DNA of 64,000 nt, from contig NW_019716272.1 in assembly GCF_900074925.1 (NCBI RefSeq), positions 124,001-188,000 on the forward strand, read 5' to 3'. Under the pieces are notes generated by a model. The model did no database searches and was not told the DNA's origin. It saw nothing but the letters and a program-made list of their open reading frames with translations. This stretch comes from Ramularia collo-cygni. Its lineage: Eukaryota; Ascomycota; Dothideomycetes; Mycosphaerellales; Mycosphaerellaceae. Both the position numbers and the translations under genes were made by a program. This document shows, piece by piece, positions 21,875 to 31,860 of this stretch (the stretch's first letter is position 1; every line of letters begins with the position of its first letter).

Positions 21875-22204
21875 TTAATGTTTGGTGTTCGGGGTGGAAG
21901 AAGTTGAATACAGGACTCGCAGGTTTCTAAGCGAACAGAGAAAGGTACGACTGGACAACTTGTTATTGTGCTCGTTTGAGTCGGCCATCACGAGGAGATA
22001 ATCAATGGCAAGGAAATTTTGATTTTTGAGGGCTATCTCTGACTTGGTAGTCATCATCAGTCCAGTGCTCGCTACCACCTTTCGCTTCAAGGTTTGCATA
22101 GCAAGCTCGTGTGTCGGATCAAACCGTGCTGACCTTGTAAGGCTGCCGGCTTCCATCTCGCTAATGTCTTCCGTGAAGTACAGCCTTGATGAGCCGCCCT
22201 TCAC
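21875..22204 (-). CDS. Fragment or last exon of an orphan gene (duplicated at 44018-44215)
   Basis: The minus-strand frame reads GGSSRLYFTEDISEMEAGSL, then DPTHELAMQTLKRKVVASTG, LMMTTKSEIALKNQNFLAID and YLLVMADSN before a stop at 21875. The first possible ATG is at 22156, but coding-like residues precede it, so this is probably a downstream exon with unplaced upstream exons. The stretch is real coding sequence in origin, because a decayed copy with frame-shifting indels occurs at 44018-44215. No family is recognised. Confidence 0.45.
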   Translation of the reverse strand: MKGGSSRLYFTEDISEMEAGSLTRSARFDPTHELAMQTLKRKVVASTGLMMTTKSEIALKNQNFLAIDYLLVMADSNEHNNKLSSRTFLCSLRNLRVLYSTSSTPNTKH

Positions 22205-22305
22205 AACCGCCCATGTCTCATCCCACCTCCACCTTCGATACGCCTATTCCAGTTACCTGGCAAATGAAAAATTTCATCCTTCAACGCCAACAGAATGTCA
22301 TAATA

Positions 22306-23080
22306 CTAGCCTTCGGTTCCCTCCTGTCCTCCGCCAGGACCACCAGCTTCACCACCTCCACGGGCAATAGAAGCTTCAGATCCGCCACGAGCAACGGCAG
22401 CTTGGGAACCTTCGCCTGGAACCGAAGGATCGGTAGAGCTCTTAGGTGTGATGTACTTGCGGAGCTTGTCGTAGGTGCGACCAACCATAGCACGCAGCTC
22501 ATTCAGGGCCTCGATCTTGATTTCCTCACCAGTCTCCTCGTCAACGGGGTACTTCATGGAATTGAGCTCATCGAGTAGAGTGGCGGTGGAGGAGAGCATT
22601 GTCTGCTGGACGTCCTCGTCCAAGATGATATCTCTGAGCTCCTCCAGTCCGACGATAACGCGCCGCAGCTCCGTGATGGCACTGATCTGTGACGTGCTGT
22701 TAGCGATTGTTGTCAACACGAGGCATGGGAAGGTCATGTACAAGCTCAACAGCTGGCTGGGAAATCTTAGGAATTTCCACCTCCTGCTCAGATAGGGGGA
22801 TGGACTCGAGCTCGCCGTTCGCACTAACACGGGTGGGCTTGCGAGCCTTGGCAGCCTCGATCTTCTGATGGAGCACCTCGTTCTCCGTGGAGAGCGCGTC
22901 GTGCTCGTCGTCAAGAGCCTTCTCCTCTGCAGCAAGCTTCGCGGTGTAGGCTTGGCGCTCCCTGTTTAGATGTCAGTGGAAAGCGCGTCAATTGCCCACT
23001 TCACTTTGGACTTACTCGTACGTCATCTCCAGCACGTGGTTCCAATGCGCATCGGCGCTCGAAATGGTTGGAGGGGCCAT
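22306..23080 (-). CDS. Orphan island protein with W-M-ER N-terminal module and coiled coil
   Basis: Three exons on the minus strand (23016-23080, 22742-22961, 22306-22686) give 221 residues. The N-terminus reads ISSADAHWNHVLEMTYEERQ. An acidic coiled coil follows (LAAEEKALDDEHDALSTENE), then ELRRVIVGLEELRDIILDED and a helical segment (EALNELRAMVGRTYDKLRKY). The end is a Gly/Ala/Ser repeat (VARGGSEASIARGGGEAGGP). Its first exon and first intron position match the gene starting at 41890, and its promoter is related too (see 23245-23365). No enzyme motif is seen, and no family is recognised. All splice sites are GT-AG and phases agree. Confidence 0.7.
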
Positions 23081-23830
23081 TTGCGCGGCGTTTGCGTAGA
23101 TGGCGAGTGGCAGCGGTGTGGTGCTGTGTGCAGGTGTGGTAGTAAAGGTTGATGCGGCGTCGCGGAAGTGGAGGCGGACGGTAGTGTGTGGTGGAGTGAT
23201 GGAGTGTTGAAGGATTGATGTTGACGACGCGAAGAAGAAGTTTGCTACGAGAAGTTTGAAGAGTTTATGCGGCGACCGGGGTTAGTTCGGGCTACGTCAC
23301 TGGCGTCTCGGCACTTGCCGAAATTCCGAAAAGTGAATCAAACTACCACATGCCAGGTTGACCATGCAGGCCCCACCGCGGTTTGTTCGATCAATGTGGA
23401 CAACAGATGCTCCATGGCAAACACGCAGTATCACCGGCGAACGTCTTCTGCTGCTCAGCAACGGCATGGGCTTGGGTAGACCATGGTGGCTATTCGGGCC
23501 ATCCAGCGTATCCCAACGCCACCAATGAGATCGACATGGGTATTTTCGTCTGCTCAACCTTGTCCTTAGATTATGGGCGTGCGCTGCTGGATAGAAGACG
23601 TCTGTTGACTTTGATCAAGATTCGGGCGCACCTTCCCAACATTCCAATCTGCCAATCTCACCCGCGCAAGTGCCCCTTTCTCTTCCAGACACCACTCTCT
23701 TCTTCTATCACCAGACATCTCAACACTCTTCTTCCATCACCAGACATTGCTCTTCATCCATCACCCATCATCAACACACATTCACGCCCTTTCACACTCC
23801 AATTAACACTCACTGCGCTCGCTTCCTGCA
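23081..23830. other. Divergent intergenic region between two island genes
   Basis: The 750-bp space holds the conserved promoter block described separately. It also holds a pyrimidine-rich leader (about 23690-23830) with repeated ATCACCAGACAT units before the plus-strand gene. Confidence 0.45.
23245..23365 (-). promoter_or_regulatory. Conserved island promoter block with CGG-N6-CCG palindrome (copy 1)
   Basis: About 110 bp share GCGACCGG...TAGTTCGG, then GGCG(T/C)...TCGG-N6-CCGAAATT, then AAGTGAAT and CACATGC, in the same order with the block upstream of the 41890 gene (42044-42165). The palindrome CGG-CACTTG-CCG lies at 23309-23320. CGG triplets spaced by six bases in inverted orientation are the known site type of Ppr1-class Zn2Cys6 activators. 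The block is about 170-285 bp upstream of the start codon at 23080. Confidence 0.6.
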
Positions 23831-24993
23831 ATGGACACCGCGACTCAGACAGACATGCGCTTTTCTCCGACCGCCTCCAATCGCTCACACACGGCAAAGC
23901 AGCCATCTCGTCAGCGTCGGAAGACTGAACTCAAGCGCAAGAAGAGCAGACTTGATGCCCTTACTCACGGTCGAGTCGCCGGAGGTAGCGCGCGAGAAGG
24001 GAGGGTCTACGAAGATGATGCGGACGATAAGATGGAGGAGAGGTCGGACATCAAGAACATGGAAGAGTAATGGGAGAAGTTCAACCTCAAAGTAAGCGAC
24101 CATGACATGACCGACCTGAAACTCTGCACCAAGATTGGAGAATCGTACGCGTTCGACCAGTGGGGCAACGACTTCCACGAAGACGGCCTTCCTACCCCAC
24201 ACCTTCTTGAGCAATGGAGCGAAAGGAGTAAGCAGAACGCTGGCATGCGGCTGGAAGAGATGCCCAGCTTCAAGTTGTGGAAGAGCGCCAAGACGAGTCA
24301 TGCGGAGTCGAGCGGCGGCGGCAGTCACTTCTACGAGTACACCCCGAGCTTGGACGAGAGGCAGATGAATGAAGCTGTGAGGGAGTATGGAGAAGAGCTA
24401 GAGATGACCACAAGCGAAGGCCGATGGTCACGTTGCTGGAACGAACATGCTGGCCGAGTATCGGAAGCTGCTTGACAAGTCGTGGAACGGAGATGGTCGA
24501 GTGTGCCACGTAGCTGAAGTGAGAGATCTACAATGGATACAATCCAAGCTGCTCCGTTTATATGCTCCTTACCTGTGAGTGTTCGTAGCTGGGGGAGGAG
24601 AAGACCGGTGTGTTCTGCATCCCATGGGAGAAATAGCGCGACCGTCACCCTCTGTTCTGCTGCAATGATAGAGAAGGGCGGACTTCTTGGACTAGAAGGT
24701 CGAAGAAGCGGAGAGAAGAGCATACTTTTTGGACCACCAGTAGAATGAAGAGGGAAGGGGTAAGGGAGAAGGGCGGAGTCAGTGGACTTTTCAGGCCAGC
24801 AGCATACGAGGCGGAGAACAGAGCGGCGAACGACAAACTCGATCAATTCTCATCCATCTTGCTACAAAGTAATCGCTTTCAAGTTGATGCTGAACTAGTC
24901 TTGGCATTGTTGAGAAGGGGTCTTCCAATGTCATCTGAAACAACATCTCGATTGGGACTAGCGCGAGATGGTAGCGCCAGATTGGCTTCTTGA
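23831..24993 (+). pseudogene. Decayed orphan gene (nonsense codon and frameshift)
   Basis: From ATG 23831 the frame reads MDTATQTDMRFSPTASNRSH and on to SDIKNMEE, then TAA (24068-24070). It continues in the same frame with WEKFNLKVSDHDMTDLKLCT, DQWGNDFHEDGLPTPHLLEQ and MNEAVREYGEELEMTT. Near 24415 the coding frame shifts by one base to KADGHVAGTNMLAEYRKLLD and WIQSKLLRLYAPY. A further coding-like segment lies at 24770-24930 (AAYEAENRAANDKLDQFSSI). A TAA plus a frameshift argue for a pseudogene, although an unusual intron could bypass the TAA. The N-terminus resembles that of the gene at 28263, so the two are paralogous at least there. Confidence 0.55.
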
Positions 24994-25127
24994 CCATTCT
25001 TCCACGTTCTCGAGCGATCAAACATTTACATCCACCATCTCGGATCCAGAACCATCAAGATCCCAGCACAACTTCTCTCCAGCATCACCAGATCAATCGA
25101 GTCACTCCCAAACGCCGCACATCAATC

Positions 25128-27659
25128 ATGGCCAACCTCAAGTTTGACGGCCTCGAAGCTGCAGTCGAGATCGCGCTCTCAGGATACCACGACATTTTCC
25201 ACCGCCTTGTGGAGCCGGAAGCACCTGCGTGGAACATTTCCATGCAAAGCTTCTGTACCGAGGCAGCTAAAAACCCTCCTTCCGGATGGCTGGACAACGT
25301 TACCAACAACAAGGAGATTGCACGCGACATTGAAATCCACCGTAGGCGAAACATTCCCTACAACGGCCCTCCTATCGGCAGTTTCAAGCCTCACGCGGGT
25401 GACTCCATATCCCAGCCAAAGGCCGTGAACAGACATCTCGATCTCTACATCAACAAGCTGGGAAACGAAGGTCGAAAGTCAAAGCGCAAGGCAGAAGCGG
25501 TGATGGAACAGGAAGGCGGAGGCAAAGCTGCAGAGGAGAACGATGCTCAAGAAGACGATCCCGGCGAAGAAGACAATCCTATCCCCAGGGCGCCACGCGC
25601 ACTTCGACCAGTGGACGGCCCTTCAGTGGAGCGACTTCGGAAGCTGCTTCTAGGTATCAAGCCAATGGTGGAGCAGGGCATCGCCAACGCTTTTGCCAAA
25701 GACCGTTCCAGTCACCACGGTTTCGGTCCCGGCATCATCACGCCAAACTACGAGTACGACGGCTTCCGCTTCNCAGCACATCAAAAGGAAGGCATCTATC
25801 GTTGGGAACAGCTCATGCGAGCAGCACGAGGGGTGCTACTCTGCGACGAGGTGGGCTTGGGGAAGACCACCATTGCTGTCGGGGTCATTCAGCGACTTCT
25901 CGATGCAGCCACCGCCGTTGGGGAGAGCATTCTGGTCTCGATCGTCGTACCCAGTGGTTTGGTCCACGTATGGCGAGACGCCCTTGCAAGATCAAAGACA
26001 ATCCGAACGGGCTTGTATAGCTCTGCCCGCGTTCGTCGTATGACCCCAAAGGAGCTGAAGAAGACCTACGATGTGCTGATCATCACCCATGGACCATACG
26101 CGAGCGCCGTCCGAGCACTTCTCCTTCGCTACAACCATCGACAAGCTATCAAGGAGGGCCTGGGGCACGTCGTTTCTGGACTCCTCAAGACGGGCTTGAC
26201 CCCCGATTTGGCCTTTGACGAAGACATACAGTCGTTGGATCTCGATCTACTCGTGATCGACGAAGCTCACTGGATCAAGGACAACAGGCAAAAGGCATCA
26301 ACCAGAGAGAAGAACAATCTCAACAATACTATCCTCGCGTGCATCCGCAGCTACATTTGCATTCGTCGACTGAACGGTCAGGAGTTTGATGGTGTCAAGA
26401 TCGGCGACGGTCTTGGAGGTTACGACACATGGCATATTGAGAACGGTGTGAGCCACGAGTCACGCATTTTCCAGCTTCAGACCCGCGACATCTGGGATGC
26501 GAAATGGAAGCGCAGCCAGGCGCAGAAAGACCTCGCTGACCGCCTAGGCGAAGAAAACGACCTTGCTGCCGAAAACAATGACGACACCAAGGAGCGGCGC
26601 GGGATGGTCGACACCCTTGTGGCTATTAGTGAAGCCAAGATGCACATCATTCATCCTGATCTCCTACACGCCAAGTACGGTAACAAGAATGTCGACGCAG
26701 AAGACCTCACGCTTGCTCTCGGGGAGCGCGCCATTGATCCCAACGACGTCAAGCACGCCGAGCGGATACTGGGACCGCAAAAGAAGAAGACCAAGCAAAT
26801 GTTGAGAGAAGAGCTAGAAGGGCTGAGCCTCCGGCGAAAGGCCTTTCGCATGGCGTTTGAGGGTCCTGACGCGACCAACAGCTGGGAGTATGATAGGATT
26901 AGAGCGGTGGTCAAGAGGGTGGAGACGAGGCTTGGGATTCATGCGACGAATGCGATGGACTTTTCTGCAGGCTCACAACGCAACGAGTACATCTCGAGGC
27001 ACAAGATTCTGGTGTTTTGCGAGTACTTGAGTGCCCTTGATCTGGTCGAGATCGGCTTGGCCACGAGGGGTATCCAAGTCTTGCGTTTCGACGGCTCCAT
27101 GAACACCACTGAGCGCAACGCGGCTCGAGCGAAGNTTGAAGAGGAAGGGAAGGTACGAAGTTTACCACTGGCCGCGCATACATGGCATCCGCTAATCACA
27201 CTTGCTAGGACTTTTCCCACGATGCGACACTTCCAGACGAGCACCTAGTTATGCTCATCACAACAAAGGCCAGCAATGAGGGCATTTCTCTGATTCATGC
27301 TACAGATTCCATGCTCATGTCGCCAAATTGGAACCCGGCCGTGGAAGACCAAGCCTGCTCTCTCTCTTACCGTGAGGGCCAGACCAATCGGGTCACCATT
27401 TTCAAGTTCAGCAGTGAGAACTCCATAGAGGTCCGGATACAATCCGTTCAGATATCAAAGCGAGCGGCGGTCAGGAGTGTTTTGAGCGACAAGATGATCA
27501 TGAAGACGGCGGGCATCATTCGCACCATGGACGACCAGGAGTTCCTCGATACGGTGAGCCCTTCTTGAGCTCTCCTTCCTGACGTTGGCTGACTGTGATG
27601 TGTAGCTTGGCTATGATCGTTGCATCAAGGTCCTGGCGAGTGGTAAGCTGGTCGTCTAG
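25128..27659 (+). CDS. SNF2-like helicase / DNA-dependent ATPase of the island
   Basis: Three exons (25128-27152, 27209-27553, 27606-27659) give 807 residues. Around residues 240-247 DEVGLGKT is the Walker A motif of SNF2 proteins (usually DExGLGKT), and DEAH at 378-381 is the Walker B motif. The C-lobe has ILVFCEYLSALDLVEIGLAT and VLRFDGSMNTTERN (motif IV region), ASNEGISLIHATDSMLMSPN (motif V, from residue 696) and EDQACSLSYREGQTNRV (motif VI, where the usual HRxGQ is YREGQ). About 250 residues separate the two lobes. No bromo-, chromo- or RING domain is seen. Such ATPases remodel or translocate along DNA-protein complexes. The first intron is needed to reach motif V. A gene fragment at 44581-44702 is a decayed copy. 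Confidence 0.85.
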
Positions 27660-28262
27660 GCTCGCTGGGATGTGAGGGCAAATGATGGAGAGAAATGAAC
27701 AAGGCTGGTCTTCCAGACAGACTTGGTTTCTTGGCAGGGTCGGTCTTCTCGACAGCGTCGGTCTTCCTGGCAGAGTCCGCATGGCTGGGTAGAAGAGCGG
27801 CATGCCAAGACGTTGGCCAGCGGGATGACTTTTCGGAGAGGTCAACTATTTGAGCGGCACGGAATCCAAAGAGTTCAGGTATGTCTGCCCTAGCATAACC
27901 ATCAGAGTGATTCATGTACCTTATAGTGTTCATTCTCCACGGGAGTACCATCCAACTCCTCACAACCCATCGAGATTGGAAGACGAATTCCGACCGCGGA
28001 CCAGACGTTCAACGTGACTTCCACATCAAGCTCGACCGTGCGACTTCCTTTTCAAGAGTTCAGTCTGGAACATCTCGTTTTCGATCACCGCATTTCCTCT
28101 TCTTCCAAACATCACCCTCCATCTCTTTCATACTCCACCCCCCCATCTCTTTCATACCCCACCCTCCCTTCCCATTAATCACCGTCACGCAGTCACCTCA
28201 CACCTTCACCGCCACGCAGTCACCTCACACATTCACCGTCACACAGTCACCGTCGCTACAAC
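27660..28262. other. Intergenic region
   Basis: No gene is supported. From 28070 the sequence turns pyrimidine-rich with short tandem repeats (CATCTCTTTCATAC twice; CACGCAGTCACCTCACAC twice), a leader-like stretch similar in style to that before 23831. Confidence 0.4.
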
Positions 28263-29207
28263 ATGGCGGAACCGATCGCCATCACCACGATGGACGCCGG
28301 GACTCAAACCGAGATGCGCACCTCACCGGCTTCCTTGACCCGCTCTCATCCCGCCAAGAAGCCATCTCATCAGCGCCGCGTCAAGCCGCCTTGGATCGCC
28401 GCCAGGTCACAGCAGGTGCGATGCTCCAAACGCAAGAGAAGCCTGAATCCTCACTGACAAAGTTCCAGGAAGCGCGCGACCGACTGAAGCACCCGCTGCG
28501 CGAGTCTGTTAACGTCGAGGACAACGCCCACCTACCGTCGCCAATCAGGGCGGCTTTCACGTACATTGATGAGCTCCTCGATGATGGCNAAAAGGACATC
28601 ATGTCCGACGCCACAATCCCACCAGATGATGACGCGGAGCTACCCACCTGAGCATCACCCATCCAGCAAGATGAAGAGCTCGATGACGGAAAACTCCCGA
28701 TGCATCGTGAGGGTGGTCCGCACGATGGACATGACCGTCTCATGCATGCCGCGGACCAGGATATGGCGCAGATGGGAGGAGCGGCGGAGGGTTCTGGTGA
28801 TGTATGTAACGCTTATCCAAGAGAGGTTCAACGCTAACATTCTCGAAAAGGTCGACCGTCTCGCTCACGAGACGGAAGACCCTACCAACCAAGAAGACCG
28901 CCGTCCAATTAAGAAAAGCGAGAAGATGCGGGTCATCTACCTGTCGAGTGAGACCGAAGAAGAGGACGAGACGGTCGACGCTGCACTCAACCCTGAAGAT
29001 GAGCACGAGGTCATCGTGTTGTCTAGCGATGAGGAAGATGGCGACGATAAGCACAACGAGCCGGTCATTATCGCCGGAAGCTACGTTAACGACGGCGGCG
29101 TCGTCGTCTCACTTACCAAGGAGGAGATACCGGATGAGATCGTCAGGAAGGTCGAGGCTTTCATCGAGGAGATCACCGATCAGCAGCCCCATTGGAAACA
29201 CATGTAG
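28263..29207 (+). pseudogene. Orphan acidic protein gene with an in-frame TGA
   Basis: A proposed model has exons 28263-28415, 28469-28801 and 28851-29207 with GT-AG introns. It reads MAEPIAITTMDAGTQTEMRT, then EARDRLKHPLRESVNVEDNA, AAFTYIDELLDDG, ASPIQQDEELDDGKLPMHRE, VDRLAHETEDPTNQEDRRP and an acidic C-terminus (IYLSSETEEEDETVDAALNP; VVVSLTKEEIPDEIVRKVEA). TGA at 28649-28651 interrupts it between ELPT and ASPIQQ. Past the terminal TAG the frame still encodes FVDTCTRLRLFQ, which is matched in the relic at 31190-31500, so the gene may once have been longer. Function is unknown. The TGA could instead be avoided by an unrecognised intron, so decay is likely but not proven. Confidence 0.5.
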
Positions 29208-29852
29208 TTCGTCGACACTTGCACTCGCCTGCGACTGTTTCAAAACAAGACCTCCTTCAAATAGTCAGTGTCTGGTCATTACGCGGCGTGTCAGACCTGT
29301 ACAAACACTCGAGGACTCTGCATGCGATAGGATCGAGAGATCAGAACACTCGAGCTCGTCGCCCTCGCGCGAGAGCTGAGGGAGGGGTTGACCTTCTCTG
29401 ATGAGGCCTTCTGGATTCGTTTCGACGACGGCAAGGCGCATCGCACGAAGGCTGACATGTGGTCATGAGTGGGATGGGATGATCATGGATGAGGTGGTCA
29501 TGGAAGGGGTGATCCTACATGAGATGCCCATGGCTGTGATGCTTCTGAACGAGGTGCTCGTTGCTGGGGTGGTCGTAGCTGGGATGCCATGGGATGTCGA
29601 GTATCAATTGAAGAGTAGCTAGCTTGTGAGATCGGCATATGATTCTGCTTGCCGTTGTCCTCCACACGAAGAGTGATGACCTCGACTGGGTAGAGCGACA
29701 AGTAAGAGCGTGAGAGGAATGTAACACCTCGCCGACGCCTATCACCAAGTGATCGAGCTGGAGCGTTATCTACCTGCGTGATGATGGAAACTCATTCAGC
29801 ACTGTCGCATTCAACACTGGCAATCAAGCGGACAAAGACAGCGGGAAAGGGT
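29208..29852. repeat. Island sequence with a degenerate GATGG/GGTCATG minisatellite
   Basis: No gene is supported. At about 29455-29600 short units of the kind GATGGTCATG, GAGGTGGTCATGG and GGGGTGGTCGTAG recur imperfectly. The frame across them encodes only a Met/Val/Gly-rich string. Confidence 0.35.
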
Positions 29853-30150
29853 TCCTCGCAACCTGGAAATCAACGCAACAGCACCCTGAAACTGGTCTCT
29901 CAGTTGGATCGCAGGCACCTCTGCTGCTAGTAAATGTTCTAGCAGCTCAAAAGTGGTCGTTTCTAGAGAGACGAAATTCCAAGACGTGATGTAGAGCGTG
30001 AAAGAATCCTCGCGAATCAACATAGCAGCACTCTGAAACTATACTCTCTACAGAATCGTAGGCTACTCTGCTGCTGGTAAATGTTCTAACAGCTCAAAAT
30101 TCGTCGTTTTTGGAGAGAGAAAAGCCCCAGGACGTGATTTAGGGTGTCTA
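29853..30150. repeat. Tandem duplication of a ~155-bp unit
   Basis: Unit 1 starts near 29853 and unit 2 near 30008. Both start CCTCGC, then share AGCAC(C/T)CTGAAACT, CTCTGCTGCTXGTAAATGTTC, AGCAGCTCAAAA (ACAGCTCAAAA in unit 2), GTCGTTT and AGGACGTGAT (AAGACGTGAT in unit 1). Divergence is about one base in five, mostly transitions. Confidence 0.7.
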
Positions 30151-30177
30151 TGCGCTTACAAGGACTCTCAGGCAGTA

Positions 30178-30360
30178 CAGGGAAGAGGAGTGTTTTGGGG
30201 CTAAACCTAAGCGGTAGTAGCTCTAGATACTGGCGTTTTCGCAGTTAGTGTGCGGATGCTAAGTGCTAGAGGCTACTGCAGCCAGGCCTAAGCTACGTTC
30301 TATACGTGCGTCTATATACTCTAAAGGGATGGAGGGTAGGGAAAAACGGCTGTACTGCCT
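30178..30360. repeat. Dispersed island repeat R2, copy 1
   Basis: Starts GTGTTTTGGGGCTA and includes CCTAAGCTACGTTCTATACG, TGCGT, and GGGATGGAGGGTAGG. The same ordered blocks occur at 38821-39010 (GTGTTTAGGGGCTT; AAAAGCTACGTCATATACG; GGGACGGAGGGTAGG), where the element lies inside a pseudogene. It has no coding capacity. Confidence 0.6.
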
Positions 30361-30849
30361 ATAGCGTGAAAAGGGCGTGTTAATTAAAGGAGAGTTGGTG
30401 CCAACTCTCGGAGATTCAGAGCGCCCTCTTACGCACAGACCCCTCTCATCTCATTAGCAAAATCGCACTCGAATCCATTGAGCAACCGAGGGCCAATGAA
30501 ATTGAGATTCGCCGTCCCTCCTTGTGGTCAATCGATGACAACGCTTACGAACCGGTAGCTACGAGCACAGGAAGCAGCAGCTTTGTGGAGAGTAAAATAC
30601 GATCGAATGTCTTACCTAATAATGTTTTTGTAATTGTGCTGTCGTTGTAAGAGGAACCACGATTTCTTGCATGCTGTAGTACTTCCTATGTTGAGAGTTT
30701 ACATCCCGTTCTTGTTGTTAATACACGTCCCAAAGCTGTCGCCGACGTATATAGCGATGGTAGTGCTCTAAGATGCTCTCTCGATTGATCTGCGGCCTAC
30801 TCTGCTAGTAAGAAGGAATCTAGTAGGCCTAGAATCGTAGGATTACGGG
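30361..30849. other. Unannotated island sequence
   Basis: No gene is supported. A short perfect palindrome GAGAGTTGGTGCCAACTCTC lies at 30400-30419, which could form a hairpin. Confidence 0.4.
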
Positions 30850-31020
30850 AGTTCTGCATGCGTTGAAAGTCCGCATTACCCTGCACGGACCTGTCAGAGG
30901 TGGAAAAATATATGAGAGCTCTTTTGAATGCGTTAGAAGCCAGCACCGACCTACGCGGACATGTCAGACGTGTGCTAATGTACGAGAGCTGTGCATGCGT
31001 TAGGAGCCAGCACCGCTCAG
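30850..31020. repeat. Tandem repeat of a ~70-bp unit (about 2.5 copies)
   Basis: Units start near 30852, 30922 and 30992. They share (C/A)ATGCGTTRRAAGYC, GCACGGACCTGTCAGA / GCGGACATGTCAGA, and ATGAGAGCT / ACGAGAGCT. The third copy is partial. Confidence 0.6.
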
Positions 31021-31189
31021 TAAGATCGATGTTGTCGCTCTATCTCGGGTTCTGCGCAAGGTGCCGGTTGCTGGATTCGTGTCTCAGATAGGAGGCACAC
31101 CTTGCCACGAAAAGTCTGCCTCTAAAGGCACGCAACGCCGACCCGCCTCCCAAACAGCATCAATCCAGGGGCCTAACGTGAGCGGTGCC

Positions 31190-31500
31190 GTTCGAGACTC
31201 GCTCACCTACAAGAGCCTCGAAGAAATCACTAGCTAACCTTCACCTATCCAACAAGAAGGCGAAGAAGTCACTAGCCAACACTCACACATCCAGCAGGAC
31301 GATGACAGAGACCCTAGCAACAACCCGGTGACCACTACTGGAAGCTACATGGACAAAGGAATGGTCCATTCTCTTACAGAGCAAGAGCTCTCGGATCGGG
31401 TTGTGGACAATTAAATGTCCGACAGTGAGAACATGAACTGAAGATGGAAGCATCTCTCAGATACATGCACCCGGCTGAGCCTGGGTAAGAGGACTGTGTT
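31190..31500 (+). pseudogene. Decayed paralogue of the 3' part of the 28263-29207 gene
   Basis: The plus strand reads QEGEEVTSQHSHIQQDDDRD, then VTTTGSYMDKGMVHSLTEQE, LSDRVVDN, a stop, and after another stop RWKHLSDTCTRLSLG. These line up with IIAGSYVNDGGVVVSLTKEE, IPDEIVRKVEA, and HWKHM-stop-FVDTCTRLRL at 29080-29240. Two in-frame stops and the lack of a start show it is dead. Confidence 0.7.
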
Positions 31501-31629
31501 CCTAGCAGACTCGCACTTCGATCAAACATCCTTTAAGGCAGCTCGTAGCGGAGATTGAGAGCGATCCAGTAGGAGGCCTAACCCATAGGCTGTAGGATGT
31601 GTAGAAAACAGACGAAAATTCCGTGAAGT

Positions 31630-31860
31630 TCAGACTCTCGACATCCCAGGGTGCAAAATTGCTAGCCAGTGTTCGACCTTACGAGCAACACGTCCTGCTG
31701 GTATATCGCTTTCCACTTCCACGAATCTCAGTTGAAGCTCTGTCTCTATTCCTCGCTTTTGTAACCACTTCACCCATGTGTAGAACTGGACAAGGCGGAC
31801 GAGTTCTCGCAATCTTTGGAGAGCGGCCTGATCGCGCGGTGACTGAGTGACTTATTAGAG
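31630..31860 (-). pseudogene. Coding relic of an unrecognised protein
   Basis: On the minus strand, after a plausible splice acceptor (CTCAG at 31850-31856), the frame reads SPRDQAALQRLRELVRLVQF, YTWVKWLQKRGIETELQLRF and VEVESDIPAGRVARKVEHWL before TGA at 31630. The amphipathic, well-ordered composition is coding-like, but no ATG or complete gene surrounds it. A GTGAGTAAG donor lies upstream at about 31887-31895, which hints at an old intron. No family is recognised. Confidence 0.4.

Noticed and set aside
24331..24846. A 171-codon minus-strand frame
   Set aside because: It is antisense to the coding-like segments of the 23831-24993 gene and has shadow-type composition.
25128..27659. Whether the helicase is a RecQ-type telomere-linked helicase
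   Set aside because: The motifs (DEVGLGKT, DEAH, EDQ...YREGQ) are of the SNF2 class, not RecQ.
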